NCBI GenBank assembly: GCA_016296655.1
Contig: JAEDIW010000079.1
Span: 1-6,580 of the forward strand
DNA from: Treponema sp.
GTDB lineage: Bacteria > Spirochaetota > Spirochaetia > Treponematales > Treponemataceae
DNA length: 6,580 nt
Direction of reading: 5' to 3'
The notes under the pieces were generated by a model. That model saw only the letters and a list, made by a program, of their open reading frames with translations. It did not search any database and was not told the DNA's origin. Both the position numbers and the translations under genes were made by a program. Position 1 is the stretch's first letter; each line of letters begins with the position of its first letter. Below, in pieces: positions 3,520 to 6,580 of the stretch.

Positions 3520-6255
3520 ATGAAAAATCAGCCATTCTTTCCTCAGCGTCCAAAATCTAAACCGATAATTTACGCTTATTCTGACACGCGTTTTCCTGCT
3601 ATGCTGAAAGTGGGCTACACAGAGCGAGCCATAGAAGAGCGGATGAAGGAGCATTATCCCACATTAACGCCCGTGCAATCATGGAAAGTTGAGCTTGTAG
3701 AAAGCGCTATGAAAAGCGACGGCTCATCTTTTTTAGACCACGATGTTCACCGCGTTCTTGAATATTGGGGGATTAAGGCAGTCCGTGACGGCGAAGATAA
3801 AAAAAGCGAATGGTTTAAATGCTCAGCTAACAAAGTTCTTGCGGCTATTAATGCAGTAAAAACAGGCAAGATTGATTTGCGGACCCGGAGCGCAAATTTT
3901 CCCCCACGTCCGGAACAGAAAGCGGCTGTTGAAAAGACATTTTCTTACTTTGAAAAAATTAAGGCGGAAAAAAATTCTGACGCGCTTCCTAAAAGTTTTA
4001 CTCCAAAATTCTTGTGGAACTGCAAAATGCGTTTCGGAAAAACTTTTGCTTCATACTTGCTCTCTCAAAAGATGAATGCAAAACGTGTCCTTGTCCTTAC
4101 TTTTAAGCCTGCCGTTCAGAGCGCCTGGCAGGAAGATTTGGAAAATCATGTTTTTTTTGAAGGCTGGCAGTTTGTAAGCCGTAACGGAAAAACTTATGAA
4201 GACTGCGACAAGTCTAAGCCTATTGTCTGCTTTGGAAGCTTTCAGGATTTTTTGGGAACGAATGAAAACGGCGGCATTAAAGCCCGCAACGAATGGGTTC
4301 ATTCGACAAGCTGGGATTTGGTTATTTTTGATGAATATCATTTTGGTGCCTGGCGTGAGAATGCAAAAAAACTTTTTGAAACAGAAGATGAAGAAAATCT
4401 TTTAAGTGAAAAAGAAAACGATGAACGAAGCGGAAATGAAATAGACGAAAGCTGGCTTCCCATTACAACTGCTCATTATTTGTTTTTAAGCGGAACGCCT
4501 TTCCGTGCATTGAACAGCGGTGAATTTATTGAAGAGCAGATATACTCGTGGACATACTCAGATGAACAAGCCGCAAAGGTTAATTGGGAAAAGCATTGCG
4601 AGTTTGGCGAAGACAAACTCGGTAAGGTTGCCGGAGGCAACCGACACGAGCAGAATGCAAAGGAGATTTGGCCTGAAAGTATTTTTGATGGCGAACGCGT
4701 GAGGGATTGGAAGGGTGAGCGTAGCGAAAACACGCGAAGCGTGGTCGGAGGCGAAAGCCGTAGCCCTGGAAAGCCCGACCCGACGCAAGGAGGGGCACGC
4801 CCAAATCCTTATGCTTCTCTTCCCCGAATGGTGATGATGACTTATCAGGTGCCGGACAGCATAAAGGAGATTGCCCGTGGCGGCGAGTTTAACGAATTTG
4901 ATTTGAATGAGTTTTTTGGAGCAGGCGGTAACGGAGAGGACGCTTCGTTTAAGTATAAGGAGCATGTTCAAAAATGGCTGGATTTGATTCGTGGAGCGTA
5001 TCTTCCGTCAAACCTGGATGACTTGAAACTGGGCTCAAATAAAAAGCCACCTATGCCCTACAGCGACACAAGGCTTTTGAATGTTTTAAGCCACACGGTA
5101 TGGCTTTTGTCTGGGGTTGCTTCATGCTATGCGATGAAAAATCTTCTGGCAGAAAAACAGAATGCATTTTTTCACGATTACAAAATTATCGTCTGTGCAG
5201 GAGTGGAAGCTGGTGTGGGAATGACAGCTTTAGAGCCTGTGCAGAGGGCAATGGATAATCCTCTGGAAACAAAGACAATAACTCTTACCTGCGGAAAACT
5301 TATGACAGGGGTTACAGTAAAACCTTGGACTGGGATTTTCATGCTCTGCAATTTAAGAAGCCCAGAGACATATTTTCAGTCTGCATTCCGTGTGCAAAGT
5401 CCATGGGAAGTCCGCGACTCTCTTGGAAAGAATGTAATTCTAAAAAAGGAGTGTTACATTTTTGACTTTGCCCTTGACCGTGCTTTAAAACAGATTAGCG
5501 ACTACAGCCGCAACCTAAACACTGACCCGCTCAAAGACAATCCTCAGAAACTTGTGGAAGAGTTTATTTCTTTTCTGCCAGTTCTTGCCTTTGACGGCTC
5601 AACGATGAAGCAGATTAGCGCTACAGAAATCTTGGACATGGCAATGAGCGGAACCAGCGCAACCCTTTTGGCAAAACGCTGGGAAAGTGCCCTTCTTGTA
5701 AATGTTGATAATGAGACCCTTGCCCGCCTTATGGCAAATCCTGAAGCGATGTCCGCATTGATGAGCATTGAAGGATTTCGCAATCTGAATGGAGATATTG
5801 AAACAATCATCAACAAAAGTGAGGCTGTAAAAAAAGCTAAAAAAGAAAAACAGGACAAAATGACTCAGGCAGAAAAGCAGGAGCTTAGCGAGGAAGAAAA
5901 AGAATACAAAAGCAAGCGGAAGCAGATTCAGGAAAAACTGATAAAGTTTGCGACGAGAATTCCAGTCTTTATGTATCTTACTGATTACCGAGAGTTCTGC
6001 TTAAAAGATGTCATAACCCAGCTGGAGCCGGAACTTTTTAAGAAAGTGACAGGACTTTCGTTAAAAGACTTTGAGCTTTTAGTAAGCCTGAATGTTTTTA
6101 ACGGACCTGTCATGAATGATGCAATTTTTAAATTCCGCTGCTATGAAAATGCAAGTTTAAACTACACAGGAATTGATAAGCATGCAGAACTAGATGAATA
6201 TGTTGGAGGATTTGATACTGTGGTGAGTGTAAGTGAATTTGAAGAGATGAGGTAA
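3520..6255 (+). CDS. GIY-YIG-like nuclease (T5orf172 type) fused to SF2 helicase, restriction subunit
   Basis: This 911-aa protein has two main parts. Residues about 14-115 look like a T5orf172/GIY-YIG nuclease: PIIYAYSD (15-22), MLKVGYTER (28-36), arginines 36 and 41, DHDVHR (73-78) and the acidic SEWF (96-99). Residues about 127-660 form an SF2 helicase of restriction type: PRPEQ (129-133), Walker A CKMRFGKT (168-175), VLVLTFKP (190-197), DEYH box LVIFDEYH (267-274), FLSGTPFRAL (322-331), LTCGKLMTGVT (589-599) and motif VI-like YFQSAFRVQSP (618-628). A lysine/glutamate-rich, probably coiled-coil segment spans 764-808. AAGGAG (3507-3512) lies 7 nt before the ATG. The reading frame includes GC-rich palindromic DNA at about residues 367-428. 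It probably translocates on and cuts unmodified DNA, with specificity from the methylase subunits. It replaces the PD-(D/E)XK nuclease usual in Type I and III enzymes. Confidence 0.85.
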   Translation: MKNQPFFPQRPKSKPIIYAYSDTRFPAMLKVGYTERAIEERMKEHYPTLTPVQSWKVELVESAMKSDGSSFLDHDVHRVLEYWGIKAVRDGEDKKSEWFKCSANKVLAAINAVKTGKIDLRTRSANFPPRPEQKAAVEKTFSYFEKIKAEKNSDALPKSFTPKFLWNCKMRFGKTFASYLLSQKMNAKRVLVLTFKPAVQSAWQEDLENHVFFEGWQFVSRNGKTYEDCDKSKPIVCFGSFQDFLGTNENGGIKARNEWVHSTSWDLVIFDEYHFGAWRENAKKLFETEDEENLLSEKENDERSGNEIDESWLPITTAHYLFLSGTPFRALNSGEFIEEQIYSWTYSDEQAAKVNWEKHCEFGEDKLGKVAGGNRHEQNAKEIWPESIFDGERVRDWKGERSENTRSVVGGESRSPGKPDPTQGGARPNPYASLPRMVMMTYQVPDSIKEIARGGEFNEFDLNEFFGAGGNGEDASFKYKEHVQKWLDLIRGAYLPSNLDDLKLGSNKKPPMPYSDTRLLNVLSHTVWLLSGVASCYAMKNLLAEKQNAFFHDYKIIVCAGVEAGVGMTALEPVQRAMDNPLETKTITLTCGKLMTGVTVKPWTGIFMLCNLRSPETYFQSAFRVQSPWEVRDSLGKNVILKKECYIFDFALDRALKQISDYSRNLNTDPLKDNPQKLVEEFISFLPVLAFDGSTMKQISATEILDMAMSGTSATLLAKRWESALLVNVDNETLARLMANPEAMSALMSIEGFRNLNGDIETIINKSEAVKKAKKEKQDKMTQAEKQELSEEEKEYKSKRKQIQEKLIKFATRIPVFMYLTDYREFCLKDVITQLEPELFKKVTGLSLKDFELLVSLNVFNGPVMNDAIFKFRCYENASLNYTGIDKHAELDEYVGGFDTVVSVSEFEEMR
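4618..4650. repeat. Long perfect-arm hairpin inside the helicase gene
   Basis: GGTTGCC (4626-4632) and GGCAACC (4636-4642) form a perfect 7-bp stem around the 3-nt loop GGA. Beyond a 4-by-4 internal loop, CTCG (4618-4621) pairs with CGAG (4647-4650). It encodes residues 367-377 of the helicase protein. It lies 50 bp before the GC-rich palindromic segment and may belong to the same inserted repeat. Confidence 0.6.
4700..4803. repeat. GC-rich palindromic repeat element carried in frame in the helicase gene
   Basis: About 100 bp differ from the rest of the gene: by hand count 61 of 92 bases over 4711-4802 are G or C, against roughly 40% around it. The stretch holds stacked small palindromes: CACGC-GAA-GCGTG (4731-4743), GGC-GAAA-GCC with a GNRA-type loop (4750-4759) and GGGC-AC-GCCC (4793-4802). 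It encodes residues about 398-428, rich in G, R, S, P and E, between the SGTP motif and PRMVMMTYQVP, with no sign of a folded motif. The length keeps the frame open. It looks like a REP-like or Rickettsia-RPE-like element tolerated within a protein. That it recurs elsewhere in the genome is from my memory of similar strings in Treponema and is not shown here. Confidence 0.6.
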
Positions 6256-6314
6256 AAATCCGGCTTTACGGAGAGAAGATGGAAGGCTGCCAGTCCTAAA
6301 ACTTTCAAAATACA

Positions 6315-6344
6315 CTTACATCAAAGTCAAAAATCTGCTATTAT
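6315..6344 (+). promoter_or_regulatory. Predicted extended -10 promoter for the transporter gene
   Basis: CTTACA (6315-6320, 4 of 6 to TTGACA) and TATTAT (6339-6344, 5 of 6) are 18 bp apart. TGC directly before the -10 makes an extended -10 element. The predicted start near 6351 gives a leader of about 112 nt that includes the hairpin and T-run before the transporter ATG. Confidence 0.5.
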
Positions 6345-6383
6345 GGCAAGGCCTAAAGCAGGATAACATTCTTCTTATAAACG

Positions 6384-6439
6384 AGCGGCGAATAGCGTAA
6401 GACCAGTTTTGGAAAGACGCTATCACCGCTTTTTGTTTT
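6384..6439 (+). terminator. Terminator-like hairpin in the transporter leader, possibly an attenuator
   Basis: AGCGG (6384-6388) pairs with CCGCT (6426-6430). After a small internal loop, ATAGCGT (6392-6398) pairs perfectly with ACGCTAT (6417-6423). Inside, CCA-GTTT-TGG (6403-6412) forms a third helix flanked by a 4-by-4 purine loop, AAGA/AAAG. TTTTTGTTTT follows (6430-6439). It could simply end the helicase transcript. However, the predicted transporter promoter lies upstream of it and no promoter fits in the 23 bp after it, so it may be a regulated terminator read through on demand. Confidence 0.7.
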
Positions 6440-6462
6440 AGAATCATTTTTTAGGAGAATGT

Positions 6463-6580
6463 ATGAAAAATTATGATTTGGGTACAGAAAAAATAGGCCG
6501 GCTTGTAAGACATTTCTCAGTTCCTTGTGTTATCAGCATGCTGGTTGCAGCTCTTTACAATATTGTAGATCAGATTTTTA
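6463..6580 (+). CDS. MATE-family multidrug/sodium efflux transporter, N-terminal part only
   Basis: The window ends after 39 codons. MKNYDLGTEKIGRLVRHFSV followed by PCVISMLVAALYNIVDQIF is the typical start of a MATE (DinF/NorM/MepA-like) transporter: a short cytoplasmic lead with the G-RLV-FS-P pattern and the first membrane helix ending in YNIVDQIF. These proteins export cationic drugs or metabolites using an ion gradient. AGGAG (6453-6457) lies 5 nt before the ATG. It is probably not part of the defence locus, being separated by 207 bp, a predicted promoter and a terminator-like hairpin. The substrate cannot be told. Confidence 0.85.
   Translation, partial: MKNYDLGTEKIGRLVRHFSVPCVISMLVAALYNIVDQIF

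Noticed and set aside
2816..3523. A 235-codon plus-strand open frame as a real gene
   Set aside because: It lies entirely opposite the clear YoeB and RelB genes, has an improbable C/H/S/F-rich composition and matches no family. Kept only as a low-scored curiosity.
4558..4971. Minus-strand open frames of 137 and 74 codons across the GC-rich repeat
   Set aside because: They are products of the GC-rich palindromic DNA on the strand opposite a well-supported helicase gene, and have no domain or ribosome-binding site.
533..6255. BREX or DISARM locus
   Set aside because: No PglZ phosphatase, BrxC/BrxL-type ATPase, DrmB (DUF1998) or phospholipase D-like gene is present. The gene set fits a restriction-modification-like locus better.
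6259..6272. TCCG/CGGA hairpin just after the helicase stop as its terminator
   Set aside because: The stem is only 4 bp and a purine-rich GAGAGAAG follows instead of a T-run.

Overview
The window looks like chromosomal DNA of a moderately AT-rich bacterium, most likely a host-associated Treponema or a close spirochaete. That is an inference from protein style, codon use and the kind of GC-rich palindromic repeat present; no rRNA or other marker fixes the taxon. Nearly all of it is one restriction-modification-like defence locus. A type II toxin-antitoxin module sits inside the locus, and the start of an unrelated transporter gene lies at the right edge.

Layout. Positions 1-65 hold no gene. 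An XRE-family helix-turn-helix regulator (66-419, minus) is transcribed away from the defence genes. The 113-bp divergent gap (420-532) carries four copies of a short dyad, TACA-N3-TGTA, placed over the predicted divergent promoters. Next come two co-directional, overlapping genes for DNA adenine methylase-like proteins. The first (533-1264, TTG start) has a good SAM-binding motif I but no NPPY catalytic motif. The second (1261-2808, Eco57I-type) has NPPY but an altered motif I. A RelB/DinJ antitoxin (3116-3367, minus) and YoeB-family toxin (2847-3116, minus) follow on the opposite strand. The large effector gene (3520-6255, plus) encodes an N-terminal GIY-YIG-like (T5orf172-type) nuclease domain fused to an SF2 helicase/translocase with DEYH box. 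Its reading frame contains a palindromic, locally about 66% GC segment (about 4700-4803) that looks like a mobile repeat accommodated in frame. A further promoter, a structured leader and a terminator-like hairpin (6315-6439) precede the first 39 codons of a MATE-family efflux transporter (6463 to the end).

How the parts may work together (inference). The two methylase-like subunits would form the modification and recognition module, the second carrying the target-recognition region. The helicase-nuclease fusion would be the DNA-translocating restriction subunit. The XRE protein would set the timing or level of expression, as controller proteins do in many R-M systems. The toxin-antitoxin pair would add a second layer of addiction or abortive defence. 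An unusually AT-rich block inside the second methylase (about 2100-2650) suggests that its specificity region was exchanged by recombination.
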